Below, piece after piece: positions 36,321-45,250 of a stretch of 64,000 nucleotides of DNA; within the stretch, counting starts at the first letter, position 1; the number at the start of each line of letters is the position of its first letter. The translations under genes and the position numbers were made by a program. The DNA is taken from IMG/VR virus record IMGVR_UViG_3300011113_000253, positions 1 through 64,000 of that record; one strand, given 5' to 3'. The notes below the pieces were generated by a model. It ran no database searches and was not told where the DNA came from. It saw nothing but the letters and a program-made list of their open reading frames with translations. The stretch comes from a virus.

Positions 36321-37859
36321 ATGGCATATAAATTTCAAAGGGGGCCTGCTGTAGCTTCTGGTTCTTTTACAGCAGAAGAAGGCTTAACTTCCAGTAATAG
36401 TCTTACAGTATCCGCTGGTACAGTTACATTACCAAACTCTTCTGTAGCAACAACAGCATTAGCAGCAAGTAGCGTAACTATAGGTAGTACTTCTGTTTCT
36501 CTAGGTGGAGTAGCAGCTACTTCATTAGATGGTTTAACAACAGTTGATACAACAAATATTGAAGTAACAAACATAAAAGCAAAAGATGGTACTGCTGCTG
36601 TTACCGTTGCAGATACAACTGGTCACGTTACCATAACAAACTTAACAGGAACAAGTGTAGCCATTAACGGTGGTGCAATTAACGGTACTACAATTGGTGC
36701 TACTACCCAATCATCCGTTAGAGCAACAACGCTTTCTGCTTCATCTACAATAACTGTAGACGGAGCAGCAACATTTAAAGGCGATGTAACATTAGGTGAT
36801 GCTGGTGCAGATACAATATATGTAAATGGATTGTTTACTTCATCATTAAATCCAAAAGTAAATAATGAAGGAAATGTTGGTGTACCAGGAAATTTATGGG
36901 CTGGTGTAAGTGCTACTGAACTTTCTGCTTCTAATAGAGTAAGAGCAGGCAATTCCATAACTGGTCAAACACTTACTGCATCTGTAGGTGCTACACTAGC
37001 TGCTACTGTAGTTACAACTATTACTGGTTCTAGTACCGCAACATTCCAATCTATGACTTCCAACAATGTTACAATTGGTGGAGGAACAATCAATGCAACA
37101 CCTATAGGTGGCACAACACAAGCTGCTGGTCAATTCACAACTCTATCAGCTTCAAGCAATTTGCAAGTTGGTTCATCAATAACTGCTTCTTCTGGAGTTA
37201 GAGTTTCTTCTGGTGGCGTTACAGTAACTGATGGTGGCTTGACAGTATCTCTTGGTGATTCATCTGTTCAAAAACTTACAGTCAATGGTGACTTAATTGT
37301 ACTTGGTAATACTTTCTCTGCATCTGTTGGTACATTAGTAATTGAAGATAAACAAATAGTTCTTGCCGATGGTGCCGCTGATCGTACTGTTGCTAATGGT
37401 GCTGGTTTCTTTGTAAGTGGTGCAAGTGTACAATGGACATATAAAAATGACGGTGAAGGCGCAGCAGCTTCTTCTAATGATATCTTTGTAGCTTCTAGCT
37501 CTGCTGGTCTTATCGATATTCAAGCAGCCAACTTCTATGGTACATTCAATGGTTCACTTGTTGGCTCAATGGCTTCAACAGTATCTGCTTCTGTTGGTGG
37601 TGCAACATTGGTTACTGGTGTTAACTACTTTGGTACTGTAGGTGGTGCTGTTTCTGTTACATTACCTGCCTCTGCTGGTTTGACCGTTGGTAATTCTGTT
37701 AAGGTTAAAGCAGGCTCAGATTGTAGTACAACAAACACAATTACAATTAACAAAGATGGTTCCCAAACTATAGACGGTGTAACTTTCGTAGTTCTTGAAT
37801 CACCTTGGGCAGCACTTGAATTTGTGTATGTAGCATCAGATACATGGAGAATCTTCTAA
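36321..37859 (+). CDS. Large fibre protein
   Basis: The ATG at 36321, ten bases after AGGAG (36306-36310), gives 512 residues; an ATG at 36288 would read through the terminator. The sequence is highly repetitive in Thr/Ser/Gly/Ala/Val (SSNSLTVSAGTVTLPNSSVA, TTLSASSTITVDGAATFKGD, GNLWAGVSATELSASNRVRA), typical of beta-helical fibres. A middle block, DLIVLGNTFSASVGTLVIED, resembles phage fibre shaft proteins. The C-terminus (QTIDGVTFVVLESPWAALEF) belongs to the module shared with the two genes before. Confidence 0.7.
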   Translation: MAYKFQRGPAVASGSFTAEEGLTSSNSLTVSAGTVTLPNSSVATTALAASSVTIGSTSVSLGGVAATSLDGLTTVDTTNIEVTNIKAKDGTAAVTVADTTGHVTITNLTGTSVAINGGAINGTTIGATTQSSVRATTLSASSTITVDGAATFKGDVTLGDAGADTIYVNGLFTSSLNPKVNNEGNVGVPGNLWAGVSATELSASNRVRAGNSITGQTLTASVGATLAATVVTTITGSSTATFQSMTSNNVTIGGGTINATPIGGTTQAAGQFTTLSASSNLQVGSSITASSGVRVSSGGVTVTDGGLTVSLGDSSVQKLTVNGDLIVLGNTFSASVGTLVIEDKQIVLADGAADRTVANGAGFFVSGASVQWTYKNDGEGAAASSNDIFVASSSAGLIDIQAANFYGTFNGSLVGSMASTVSASVGGATLVTGVNYFGTVGGAVSVTLPASAGLTVGNSVKVKAGSDCSTTNTITINKDGSQTIDGVTFVVLESPWAALEFVYVASDTWRIF

Positions 37860-37894
37860 TCTAGAATTAAGTTCTGGTTTTATATTAGAATTTT

Positions 37895-37928
37895 GGAAGG
37901 CATCAGAGATGGTGCCTTCCTTTTTTTT
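37895..37928 (+). terminator. Strong Rho-independent terminator
   Basis: GGAAGGCA (37895-37902) pairs perfectly with TGCCTTCC (37913-37920), followed by eight T. An upstream ATG at 37893 in the next frame would translate through it. Confidence 0.85.
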
Positions 37929-37937
37929 ATTTTATAT

Positions 37938-37944
37938 CTATTTA
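37938..37944 (+). promoter_or_regulatory. CTATTTA motif, putative late promoter
   Basis: TATCTATTTATT, ten bases after the terminator T-run and 17 bases before ATG 37962; GAGAG lies between. Confidence 0.55.
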
Positions 37945-37961
37945 TTTTGAGAGAAAAAAAC

Positions 37962-38519
37962 ATGGCATTTGGTTATACAAGAACTGGTTCCGTACAAGTA
38001 ATAGGCGATATAGTTGCAGGCAGCGATCCACAAAGAGATACAAAAATAGATTTTTCAAATAATCAAATAGATTTTGTTGTTGGTGGTGCAACTGTAGTAA
38101 CAATTACACCATCACAATTTAGTGCATCAATTTTTGTTGGAAATGGTTCTTCGTTATCTGGTGTTGGTGGTGGAGGAGGCTCTGGTGACATAACAGCAGT
38201 AAACGCTGGAACAAATCTAACAGGTGGTGGTACAAGTGGTGATGTAACATTAAATCTTGCAAGTTCTATAAACTTAACTGCTGTTACTGCTTCGTTTAAT
38301 GGTAATGGCTCAAATATTACACAAGTAACATCATCTGCAATAAATGATACAACAGGCTCTTTTCCAATACAAGGAATAGAAGACGGACAATACTTAAAGA
38401 GATCTGGAAATAAAATAATTGGTGCATTTGTATTTTCTGCTTTTGTTTCTTTTGCAGTTCCTTTTGCTGGACAACAAATTGCACCAACATCAGTAACATT
38501 TTCTGGAACGGCTGTATGA
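37962..38519 (+). CDS. Short fibre/appendage protein
   Basis: The 185-residue protein (ATG 37962) starts MAFGYTRTGSVQVIGDIVAG and has the DFSNNQIDFVVGGATVVTIT strand pair common in fibre N-terminal parts, a Gly-rich hinge (GVGGGGGSGD), SFNGNGSNITQVTSSAINDT and a C-terminal Phe/Val/Ala-rich stretch (KIIGAFVFSAFVSFAVPFAG). It is coupled by ATGA to the first of three paralogs, so it may be the shaft or adaptor carrying those proteins. Confidence 0.6.
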   Translation: MAFGYTRTGSVQVIGDIVAGSDPQRDTKIDFSNNQIDFVVGGATVVTITPSQFSASIFVGNGSSLSGVGGGGGSGDITAVNAGTNLTGGGTSGDVTLNLASSINLTAVTASFNGNGSNITQVTSSAINDTTGSFPIQGIEDGQYLKRSGNKIIGAFVFSAFVSFAVPFAGQQIAPTSVTFSGTAV

Positions 38520-39508
38520 GCTTACCTTTACCCGATTTAACATTTTATAGATTACCAGACGCTCAACCAGCAGCAGCAACTATTCAAGGTTTGCTCACAG
38601 CAGTTTATAATACTTTAACTTGTTCTGTAGATTATCGAGGAACGGCAATACCATCTACACATACATGGACTTGGGCTACTTCAAGCACTACTGGTCTTGC
38701 TGTTTATAGTACTGCATTACCTGCTGGATCTGGAAGAACAACCAATTTTGCTGTACTAGTTGCTGGCAATAACTCTGCCACAACACCAGCTTCTATGCTT
38801 ACTCCAGATACTTATACTAACTCTACTTCTGTTGTTGGAGTTATAAGAAATCCTGGTGCTTATTTACATTGGACAGGTTCTAATCCGTTCACAACAGGCG
38901 AAGAAATAGGATTATGGAATTTTACTGCTACAACAGCAAATGCTACTACAACAGTAGTTAGAAGTTACGTTTCACAAGAATCTGTGTTTGTAAGAGTTAT
39001 ACAAAACGGTACAACACAATATTGGTTTTATGGTGGAGCAGGAATAACTCCATATACTTCTAATGCAGATGGTACTGTTTTTACTGCCGAAAGAGATGAT
39101 AGAATTTTGTGTTTGTATACATCTAATACTGCTGGTATATCATCTACATTTGTTGCTGATAATACATTCAACGCACACAATGGAAGTATAAACCAAAATC
39201 ATGCTGGTTGTATTATGCCATTTACATATCCTCAAATTGTTACAGTAAACAATCCTTGGAGAAATGGTTTGGCTGCTACTGATGGTGAAAAAGATTTAAA
39301 TGGTAATTGGGTTCTTAGTGAAATGCCAGTAGCAAAATTAGTAGCACCACTTTATAGAATTGGTATGTTAAGGAACATATATGGACTAGGTAAAAATTTA
39401 ACAAACGCAACAAACACTTTAAGAAGCGGTTCTACCGATCTGTATCATATTCTATCTTATAACACAGCTTCAAGCTCACAATCTATTGTTTTAAAGGCTG
39501 CACCATGA
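38516..39508 (+). CDS. Tandem paralog 1 of 3, putative receptor-binding protein
   Basis: The 330-residue protein shares with its two successors the beginning LPLPDLTFYRLPDA, then T-x-DYRGTAIPSTHTWTW at about residues 40-57, Y-N/S-T-A-x-P-x-G, FVSQE-type and E-x-D-D-R-I/L-x-G/C-L segments, and the ending RSGSTDLYHIL...LKAAP. No membrane segment or enzyme motif is visible. It is rich in aromatic residues and Thr/Ser, as surface adhesins are. The start is inside the upstream stop (ATGA). Confidence 0.65.
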   Translation: MSLPLPDLTFYRLPDAQPAAATIQGLLTAVYNTLTCSVDYRGTAIPSTHTWTWATSSTTGLAVYSTALPAGSGRTTNFAVLVAGNNSATTPASMLTPDTYTNSTSVVGVIRNPGAYLHWTGSNPFTTGEEIGLWNFTATTANATTTVVRSYVSQESVFVRVIQNGTTQYWFYGGAGITPYTSNADGTVFTAERDDRILCLYTSNTAGISSTFVADNTFNAHNGSINQNHAGCIMPFTYPQIVTVNNPWRNGLAATDGEKDLNGNWVLSEMPVAKLVAPLYRIGMLRNIYGLGKNLTNATNTLRSGSTDLYHILSYNTASSSQSIVLKAAP

Positions 39509-40506
39509 GTTTACCTTTACCAGAATTAACTTTTTATAGAATGCCAGATATTACATTTTCTGGTTCTAACATACAACAAATGTTGACAAATTTATTAACC
39601 TCTTTGACAAGTACGGTTGACTATAGGGGAACAGCAATTCCTTCAACGCATTTATGGACTTGGGCAACTGGATCAACATCTGGTAGTATTTCTTCAATTT
39701 ATAATACCGCTGTTCCAACTGGCACTACAATGACACAAAATCCAACAATTATTTATGCTGGATTTACTGGTTCTGCTACACCAAAAACTGGTACAATTGA
39801 TACTTATGCATCACAAAGTTTATACGTTGGTGTTAACATAAATGGTACAACTTATACAGATTGGACAAATAATTTGCCAATGACAGCAGGTTCTTTTTTA
39901 GGTTACTCAAGAGTAGCCCCATCGGCGGTAACGATAGGAACCAGTACAATAATTAGAAATTATGTTTCTCAAGAAGTTGTTGTAACTGTTTTAAGAGCTA
40001 CTACATCTTCAAAATATGTTTCAATTGCTGGTGCTATTTATGAACCACACAATAGTTATTCAAGTAGTGCTGGTGGTACAAGAACAGCAGAACCAGATGA
40101 TAGAATTTATGGTCTAACAACAACTGGAACAACTGCATTAGCGACAACATTTTTATCAGCAGTAAATACAGGATTTTTATACAATCGTAGTAACGCATTC
40201 CTGCCAACAACATCCACAGTTATGCTTGTTGCAAGAGCTAGTACACATTTAGTTAACTCTTCATTTTACTCTCAAGATTTAACTGGTAAATATGTGTTTG
40301 ATAAAAATAGAGTTATGAGATCTGGTCATGGTGGTGGTAATGCAGCACTTGGACATTATAGAGAAATTTATCCTGCAACTGGTATCATGATAAACAACAT
40401 GAGGGGTGTCATACGTGACGAAGGTGTAGATAAGTTTCACATAATCACAGCAGACGAAGCACAGAATAACGTTTATTCAACTCTTGCATTGAAGGCAGCA
40501 CCATGA
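39505..40506 (+). CDS. Tandem paralog 2 of 3, putative receptor-binding protein
   Basis: The 333-residue protein keeps MSLPLPELTFYRMPD, DYRGTAIPSTHLWTWATGS, TAEPDDRIYGL and the LKAAP end, but its middle and its last 60 residues (KYVFDKNRVMRSGHGGGNAA, GVDKFHIITADEAQNN) diverge from the flanking copies. This is the most diverged of the three. It is ATGA-coupled at both ends, so the three should be made in similar amounts from one message. Confidence 0.65.
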   Translation: MSLPLPELTFYRMPDITFSGSNIQQMLTNLLTSLTSTVDYRGTAIPSTHLWTWATGSTSGSISSIYNTAVPTGTTMTQNPTIIYAGFTGSATPKTGTIDTYASQSLYVGVNINGTTYTDWTNNLPMTAGSFLGYSRVAPSAVTIGTSTIIRNYVSQEVVVTVLRATTSSKYVSIAGAIYEPHNSYSSSAGGTRTAEPDDRIYGLTTTGTTALATTFLSAVNTGFLYNRSNAFLPTTSTVMLVARASTHLVNSSFYSQDLTGKYVFDKNRVMRSGHGGGNAALGHYREIYPATGIMINNMRGVIRDEGVDKFHIITADEAQNNVYSTLALKAAP

Positions 40507-41549
40507 CAAATTATGAGATAACACCATTACCAGATTTAACTTATTACAGATTACCAGATGCATCACCAACTGCTGCAACTATTGATAAATTTTTAGATGC
40601 TATTTATGGGTCTTTAATTTCAACAACAGACTATAGAGGAACTACAATACCCTCTTCGCACACTTGGACTTGGAATAGATTTAGAAGTGCTACAAACATA
40701 ACAGAAGCAGTTTACAATACAGCAGTTCCAAGTACAGCATCGCTTACAAAAAATCCAACATTTATTTTTGCTGGTTCTTCAAGTGCGCCCGCTTCTGGTC
40801 CTACTATGTTAGCTCCAGATACTTCTTTTACACTTAATTATGGTCACGTTGGAATGGTGTTAAATCCTGGTGCTTATTCAAGTTGGTCAAGCACTACACC
40901 AATGACAAGTGGTAGTTTTTCTGGCTATTGGTATTTAGCTCCAAACACAATAAATATTACAACAGCAGTAGTAAGACCATTTGTGTCACAAGAAAATGTA
41001 TTCTTACAAATGTTTTTAAACAATACATTGCAATACTGGTGTCATATTGGTGCTATTTTTCAACCAATTGCATCATACGAAGATACCAAGCATCAATACA
41101 TAGCATCGGCAGAATCAGATAATAGATTGTATGGTATTTCAACATTAGGTGCAACTATAGGTACTGGCCTTGGGAATACACACTTAAGACAATCAAATTT
41201 TTATCTTTATCAAGGTGCTTTATCAATTTCTCAAGCTCATTGTGGTTATTTTATACCAGGAACATCAACTTTTACAAATGGTGTAAGAAGACATTATTCT
41301 CACGGTGGTCCACAACTATTTGAGAACATTGATGTTAATGATAATTATTTCTTTGAAAAGATGTACATAACAAGAAATAACTCTTCATTAGGTCAGTATA
41401 CAGTTGGGTACAGTAGAGAAACTTATGGTTTTGGTGTAGCACAAGCTGGATTAAAAACAATTAGATCTGGTTCTACAGACTTATACCACATTTTATCTTC
41501 CGACGAAACAACAGCAGCAGAAGCTATTGCTTTAAAGGCGGCTCCATAA
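40503..41549 (+). CDS. Tandem paralog 3 of 3, putative receptor-binding protein
   Basis: The 348-residue copy begins MTNYEITPLPDLTYYRLPDA, a few residues longer than the others at the N-terminus. It keeps DYRGTTIPSSHTWTW, VSQENVFLQMFLNNTLQYW, ESDNRLYGI and the RSGSTDLYHILSSDET...LKAAP end. Its closest relative is copy 1, which it matches at the C-terminus more than copy 2. It overlaps the following small gene by TAATG. Confidence 0.65.
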   Translation: MTNYEITPLPDLTYYRLPDASPTAATIDKFLDAIYGSLISTTDYRGTTIPSSHTWTWNRFRSATNITEAVYNTAVPSTASLTKNPTFIFAGSSSAPASGPTMLAPDTSFTLNYGHVGMVLNPGAYSSWSSTTPMTSGSFSGYWYLAPNTINITTAVVRPFVSQENVFLQMFLNNTLQYWCHIGAIFQPIASYEDTKHQYIASAESDNRLYGISTLGATIGTGLGNTHLRQSNFYLYQGALSISQAHCGYFIPGTSTFTNGVRRHYSHGGPQLFENIDVNDNYFFEKMYITRNNSSLGQYTVGYSRETYGFGVAQAGLKTIRSGSTDLYHILSSDETTAAEAIALKAAP

Positions 41550-41773
41550 TGACAATTAGAGATTGTGTAATTCAATTATTAGAAAGTAATAATGATATAA
41601 GTTTAGTAAAAATAACTAATTGGTTTAATTATCAAGAACCTACACTTTATATAAATGATAATAAAATAATAAACATTCAATTTTATGAATGTGTAGATCC
41701 TGGTGTTGTAGAATTTTATAACTCAAACAATCAATTAATCACAAAAGTTAAAGGTTTTTTTAGTGTTGAATAA
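41549..41773 (+). CDS. Small protein after fibre cluster, unknown
   Basis: The 74-residue product starts within a TAATG overlap with paralog 3. It is a mixed protein (MTIRDCVIQLLESNNDISLV, TLYINDNKIINIQFYECVDP) with no membrane segment. Its place recalls the small fibre-assembly chaperones that follow fibre genes in many phages, but there is no sequence evidence for that. Confidence 0.45.
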   Translation: MTIRDCVIQLLESNNDISLVKITNWFNYQEPTLYINDNKIINIQFYECVDPGVVEFYNSNNQLITKVKGFFSVE

Positions 41774-41800
41774 ATAATTAGTATTTTCTATTTTTACACA

Positions 41801-41807
41801 CTATTTA
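41801..41807 (+). promoter_or_regulatory. CTATTTA motif, putative late promoter
   Basis: ACACTATTTAAG in the 70-base gap before the scaffold gene, 36 bases upstream of ATG 41844. Confidence 0.55.
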
Positions 41808-41843
41808 AGTATGATTAACTATTAGAAATTGGAGAACAATTTA

Positions 41844-42923
41844 ATGTCTTCTTTGTTAGAACAAGCAATTATTGATGCAACTGCACTTAAAGAAGCCGCA
41901 CTTAAAAATGCAGAGGCTCAAGTTTTAGAAAAATACTCAACAGATGTAAAAGAAGCTTTAAGAAGTCTTTTAGAGCAAGAAGAAGGATTTACTGAACCAT
42001 CTGCTGCGGAAGCATCTGGTGTTGGTACATCTGCTGCTGGAATGGGTGGTGATCAACCTATGGGTGGTGGTGCTAATGTAAGAAATCAAAGCCCATCAGC
42101 TTTTAGAGATGGTCAAAAATTATGTGCTTGCCCAGAAGACAAAGAACAAGTAACAATTGATTTAAATCTTTCTGACATTGAAGATATGGCTAGTGAAGCT
42201 GGAGTGCCAATAGGTGGTAAAACACCAACCAGTTTAGGGCCAACCCCAGGTCCAGAACCAGTAGCACTTCAAGAAGAATACGAAGTTGATAAAGACGAAC
42301 TTCTTGACCTTTATGAAAAACTTACAGTTGATGCAAGAAACGTTCCATACGGTAACATTGAATACCCTGCTAATTCACTTGAAGTAGAATACGCAAAAGA
42401 CGTATCACTTGCAAAAAAAGCCCAACTTGCATCGGAAGAAAAAGCCGCAGAAGTTGGCGAAGAAAACAAAAAACTTACAAAAGAAAATAAATTATTAGCA
42501 AGAAAACTAGATTCAGTCGAAGGTAAACTTGCTAAAATTTCTGAAATTGCTGAAGCACTTGCAAACAGAGTTGAAGAGTACGAATCAGCAGTTTCAACAC
42601 TTAAAGAGAGGCTTGAATCTTTAACAGTTTCAAATGCCAAACTTTTATACAAAAATAAAGTATTGAATAGTAACTCCTTGAATGAGCGACAAAAAAATAA
42701 GATTGTCGAAGCACTATCCAATGCAAATACAGCCGATGAAGCAAAAACAATCTACCAAACACTTCAAAGCACCGTGGCGGGCAATGACAAAGTTACTGCT
42801 CCAAAATCACTAAGCGAAGCAATTAATAGAACTTCATCAATAATCATGCAAACCAGAAATAACGATGCAACCCCTCCAGTAATAGAGAGAATGCAAAGAT
42901 TAGCTGGTATTAAAAATAAATAA
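41844..42923 (+). CDS. Prohead core scaffold protein (gp22-type)
   Basis: The start is ATG 41844, nine bases after GGAG; a TTG at 41829 is rejected. The 359-residue protein is acidic and helical, with a Gly/Met/Ala linker (about 45-80), a long coiled coil (about 185-275: EENKKLTKENKLLARKLDSV onwards) and the ending LNSNSLNERQKNKIVEALSN, then ERMQRLAGI. The coiled coil followed by such an end matches gp22-family scaffolds. It would be degraded by the gp21-type protease during maturation. T4 gp22 is about 269 residues. The capsid gene follows directly. Confidence 0.82.
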   Translation: MSSLLEQAIIDATALKEAALKNAEAQVLEKYSTDVKEALRSLLEQEEGFTEPSAAEASGVGTSAAGMGGDQPMGGGANVRNQSPSAFRDGQKLCACPEDKEQVTIDLNLSDIEDMASEAGVPIGGKTPTSLGPTPGPEPVALQEEYEVDKDELLDLYEKLTVDARNVPYGNIEYPANSLEVEYAKDVSLAKKAQLASEEKAAEVGEENKKLTKENKLLARKLDSVEGKLAKISEIAEALANRVEEYESAVSTLKERLESLTVSNAKLLYKNKVLNSNSLNERQKNKIVEALSNANTADEAKTIYQTLQSTVAGNDKVTAPKSLSEAINRTSSIIMQTRNNDATPPVIERMQRLAGIKNK

Positions 42924-42941
42924 CATTTAAGGAGTTATACT

Positions 42942-44705
42942 ATGTCTATTATTGAAAAATTGACAGAGGGTATGGTACAAAGAGATCTTCAAGCAGAAGG
43001 CTCAGCCCTCTTAGGTAAATGGGAAAAAACAGGTCTTCTTGAAGGTCTTTCTAACGAGAGAACCAAACACACAATGGCAAGACTTCTCGAAAATCAAGCT
43101 AAAGAGCTTCTTCGTGAGTCTAACACAATGGCATCTGGTGACGTAGAAGGTTTCGCAGCAGTTGCATTCCCAATCGTTCGCAGAGTATTTGCTGGTCTTA
43201 TCGCCAATGATTTAGTCTCCGTACAACCAATGAGCCTTCCATCTGGTCTTATCTTCTTCCTTGATTTCAAGGTTTCAGATACTGCTGGTGCCCCAAGACT
43301 TGGCTACGGAACAAATGATTCACTCTACGGTGGTGGTGTTCTTGGTCAACAAATCACAGGCGGTGTAAGCTTAACTGGTTTAAATGCTGAGAAAGCTTTT
43401 TACAACATGAATAATGGTTACAGTTCACCAACAGGTTCATACACAAGCCCAACATTCGTCGCTCTTGCTTCTGGTGTCTTTGGTGACGGAACACTTGATT
43501 CATGGGTACGTTATGACGCTGACTTCCTTTCTGGTGCATCTGGAACAGGTACTGCATTAGTACTAGTATCAGCAAGTTTGGCTTCCCTTACAAACTTTAA
43601 CAAAAAAGATTTTGTTGCTGTTTCTTTAAGTGGTTCAACACCAAACTTAACTGGTTCTAACAACTCAACTCTTGTCAGAAGACTTACAAGACTTGGTGAC
43701 GGAACAGTAGTCGGTTCCCACACAACCTCAGCAGATGCAGTATACTTTGTATTTGCTGGTGCTGCTGGTAAAACTGCTGCTAACGTTTCAACAGACGTAA
43801 CTGCTGCTGGAACTTCACCAGTACTTAGTTTCCCAATTATTGATCCATTTGGTACATCAGTAGCTGCTGGTTCAACCAACGCTCTTGGTGCTATTGCTGG
43901 TACATCAACTTGGGGTCTTGAAGGTAATGCAAATATCCCAGAAATCGATATCAAAGTCGATTCAATCAGCATCACCGCTGTAACCAAGAAACTCAAAGCA
44001 AAATGGACACCAGAACTTGGTCAAGACCTTAATGCTTACCACAATCTTGATGCAGAAGTTGAGCTTACCTCAATTCTTTCTGAACAAATTGGTCTTGAAA
44101 TTGACAGAGAAATTCTTGAAGATCTTATCAAAGGTGCTACCGCTGGTACATTCTACTGGTCAAGATCCCCAGGTCTTTTCGTCAACAGAACCACAGGTGT
44201 TGAGATTGGTGCATCAGCTAAAGCTCCAGACTTCACAGGTACTGTAAGTGCATGGTACGAAACCCTCATTGAAACAATCAATGACGTTTCAGCCCAAATC
44301 CACAGAAAGACCCTCCGTGGCGGTGCTAACTTCATCGTATGTGGTCCAGAAACCGCAAACATTCTTGAGTTCACATCTGGCTTCAGAGCTAAAGTAACTC
44401 ACGAAGACGAGAAAGGTGAAATTGGCGCAGTTAACGTTGGTTCAATCTCCAAGAAGTTTGATGTATACGTTGATCCATACTTCCTCCGTAACGTAATCCT
44501 CGTTGGTCGTAAGGGTTCCAGCTTCCTTGAATCTGGTTACGTTTACGCACCATACGTACCACTACAAGTCACTCCTACCATCTTTGGTACTGAGGACTTT
44601 GTTCCACGCAAAGGCGTAATGACCCGTTACGCTAAGAAAATGGTTAAACCAGACCTTTACGGCTTGGTAATCATTCGTGGCCTCCTTGGTGAAAGCGGAG
44701 CTTGA
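42942..44705 (+). CDS. Major capsid protein (gp23-type)
   Basis: The 587-residue protein starts seven bases after AAGGAG. GFAAVAFPIVRRVFAGLIAN, followed by DLVSVQPMSLPSGLIFFLDF, corresponds to gp23 LVMGMVRRAIPNLIAFDICGVQPMNSPTGQVF. Later blocks include AKWTPELGQDLNAYHNLDAE and FIVCGPETANILE, and the C-terminal VPLQVTPTIFGTEDFVPRKG with MTRYAKKMVKPDLYGLV. A removable N-terminal piece is likely: LLRE (L57-E59 forming L-x-E) then S60, similar to T4, where 65 residues are cut. Codons are noticeably richer in C- and T-ending forms than in the neighbours, as expected for a highly expressed gene. Confidence 0.93.
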   Translation: MSIIEKLTEGMVQRDLQAEGSALLGKWEKTGLLEGLSNERTKHTMARLLENQAKELLRESNTMASGDVEGFAAVAFPIVRRVFAGLIANDLVSVQPMSLPSGLIFFLDFKVSDTAGAPRLGYGTNDSLYGGGVLGQQITGGVSLTGLNAEKAFYNMNNGYSSPTGSYTSPTFVALASGVFGDGTLDSWVRYDADFLSGASGTGTALVLVSASLASLTNFNKKDFVAVSLSGSTPNLTGSNNSTLVRRLTRLGDGTVVGSHTTSADAVYFVFAGAAGKTAANVSTDVTAAGTSPVLSFPIIDPFGTSVAAGSTNALGAIAGTSTWGLEGNANIPEIDIKVDSISITAVTKKLKAKWTPELGQDLNAYHNLDAEVELTSILSEQIGLEIDREILEDLIKGATAGTFYWSRSPGLFVNRTTGVEIGASAKAPDFTGTVSAWYETLIETINDVSAQIHRKTLRGGANFIVCGPETANILEFTSGFRAKVTHEDEKGEIGAVNVGSISKKFDVYVDPYFLRNVILVGRKGSSFLESGYVYAPYVPLQVTPTIFGTEDFVPRKGVMTRYAKKMVKPDLYGLVIIRGLLGESGA

Positions 44706-44727
44706 TAAAGCAGCCTAATTAGGAAAA

Positions 44728-44770
44728 GAAAACCCCCCATTCTGAAAAGTTTGGGGGTTTTCTTGTTTTA
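44728..44770 (+). terminator. Strong terminator after capsid gene
   Basis: GAAAACCCCC (44728-44737) pairs with GGGGGTTTTC (44753-44762) over ten bases, followed by TTGTTTT. Confidence 0.88.
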
Positions 44771-44775
44771 TAAAA

Positions 44776-44782
44776 CTATTTA
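44776..44782 (+). promoter_or_regulatory. CTATTTA motif, putative late promoter
   Basis: AAACTATTTATT, 14 bases after the terminator stem and 32 bases before ATG 44815. AGGAGG (44801-44806) lies eight bases upstream of that ATG. Confidence 0.55.
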
Positions 44783-44814
44783 TTGTGTTGGTTAATTCCA
44801 AGGAGGGTATTTAA

Positions 44815-45231
44815 ATGGGTTCTAAATTTAGCGTAGCAAGAATGAGAAAAGAACTTGCTGCTCAAACAATGTCTAGTGTTGCAACATCTGGTGATACAAC
44901 TGTTGGTTCTGGTTTAATTTTATCAGATGTAGCTTCTGCCAATCTTGATGCTGCTGGTACAACAGTTAATGATGCAGTAGCTGTTTCAAACCATGTAACG
45001 AATGTTTCTGGTGCCGCTAACTCTGGTGTAAAATTACCAACTACTGCAACTTCTGGTGAAGTTTATATTTTATCTAACGTTGGTGCAGCTAACATTAAAG
45101 TTTATAGTACTGGTTCCGAAACTTTAAACGGTGTAGCTGCTGCTACTGGTCTTATTTTATCAGCTAGCACAGGTGCTGTAGCAGTTAAATCTGGTACAAC
45201 TAACTGGGCATTTATTTATTCTAGAGTATAG
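44815..45231 (+). CDS. Small capsid-decoration or head-fibre-like protein
   Basis: The 138-residue product has a strong ribosome-binding site (AGGAGG). After a short basic helix (FSVARMRKELAAQTMSS) it is a Thr/Ser/Gly/Ala/Val-rich beta domain: GVKLPTTATSGEVYILSNVG and GSETLNGVAAATGLILSAST, ending in SGTTNWAFIYSRV. This matches the layout of the C-terminal module found on the fibre proteins (strand-L-P-x-A...x-I/V-x-N...G-x-x-L/I-D/N-G...W-x-I/F-Y). Its own promoter and terminators, next to the capsid gene, fit an abundant head surface protein. Confidence 0.6.
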   Translation: MGSKFSVARMRKELAAQTMSSVATSGDTTVGSGLILSDVASANLDAAGTTVNDAVAVSNHVTNVSGAANSGVKLPTTATSGEVYILSNVGAANIKVYSTGSETLNGVAAATGLILSASTGAVAVKSGTTNWAFIYSRV

Positions 45232-45250
45232 TTAGTTTCAAAACATAAGA

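Noticed and set aside
37893-37961. Upstream in-frame ATG for the 37962 gene
   Set aside because: It would translate the terminator stem, its T-run and the CTATTTA motif as protein; ATG 37962 has a GAGAG site.
42311-42721. 136-codon minus-strand frame opposite the scaffold gene
   Set aside because: Ser/Leu/Phe-rich complement of the coiled-coil coding sequence; no independent signal.
43511-43996. 161-codon minus-strand frame opposite the capsid gene
   Set aside because: Composition is a mirror of the capsid codons and it lies wholly inside a clear gp23-type gene; no ribosome-binding site or conserved motif.
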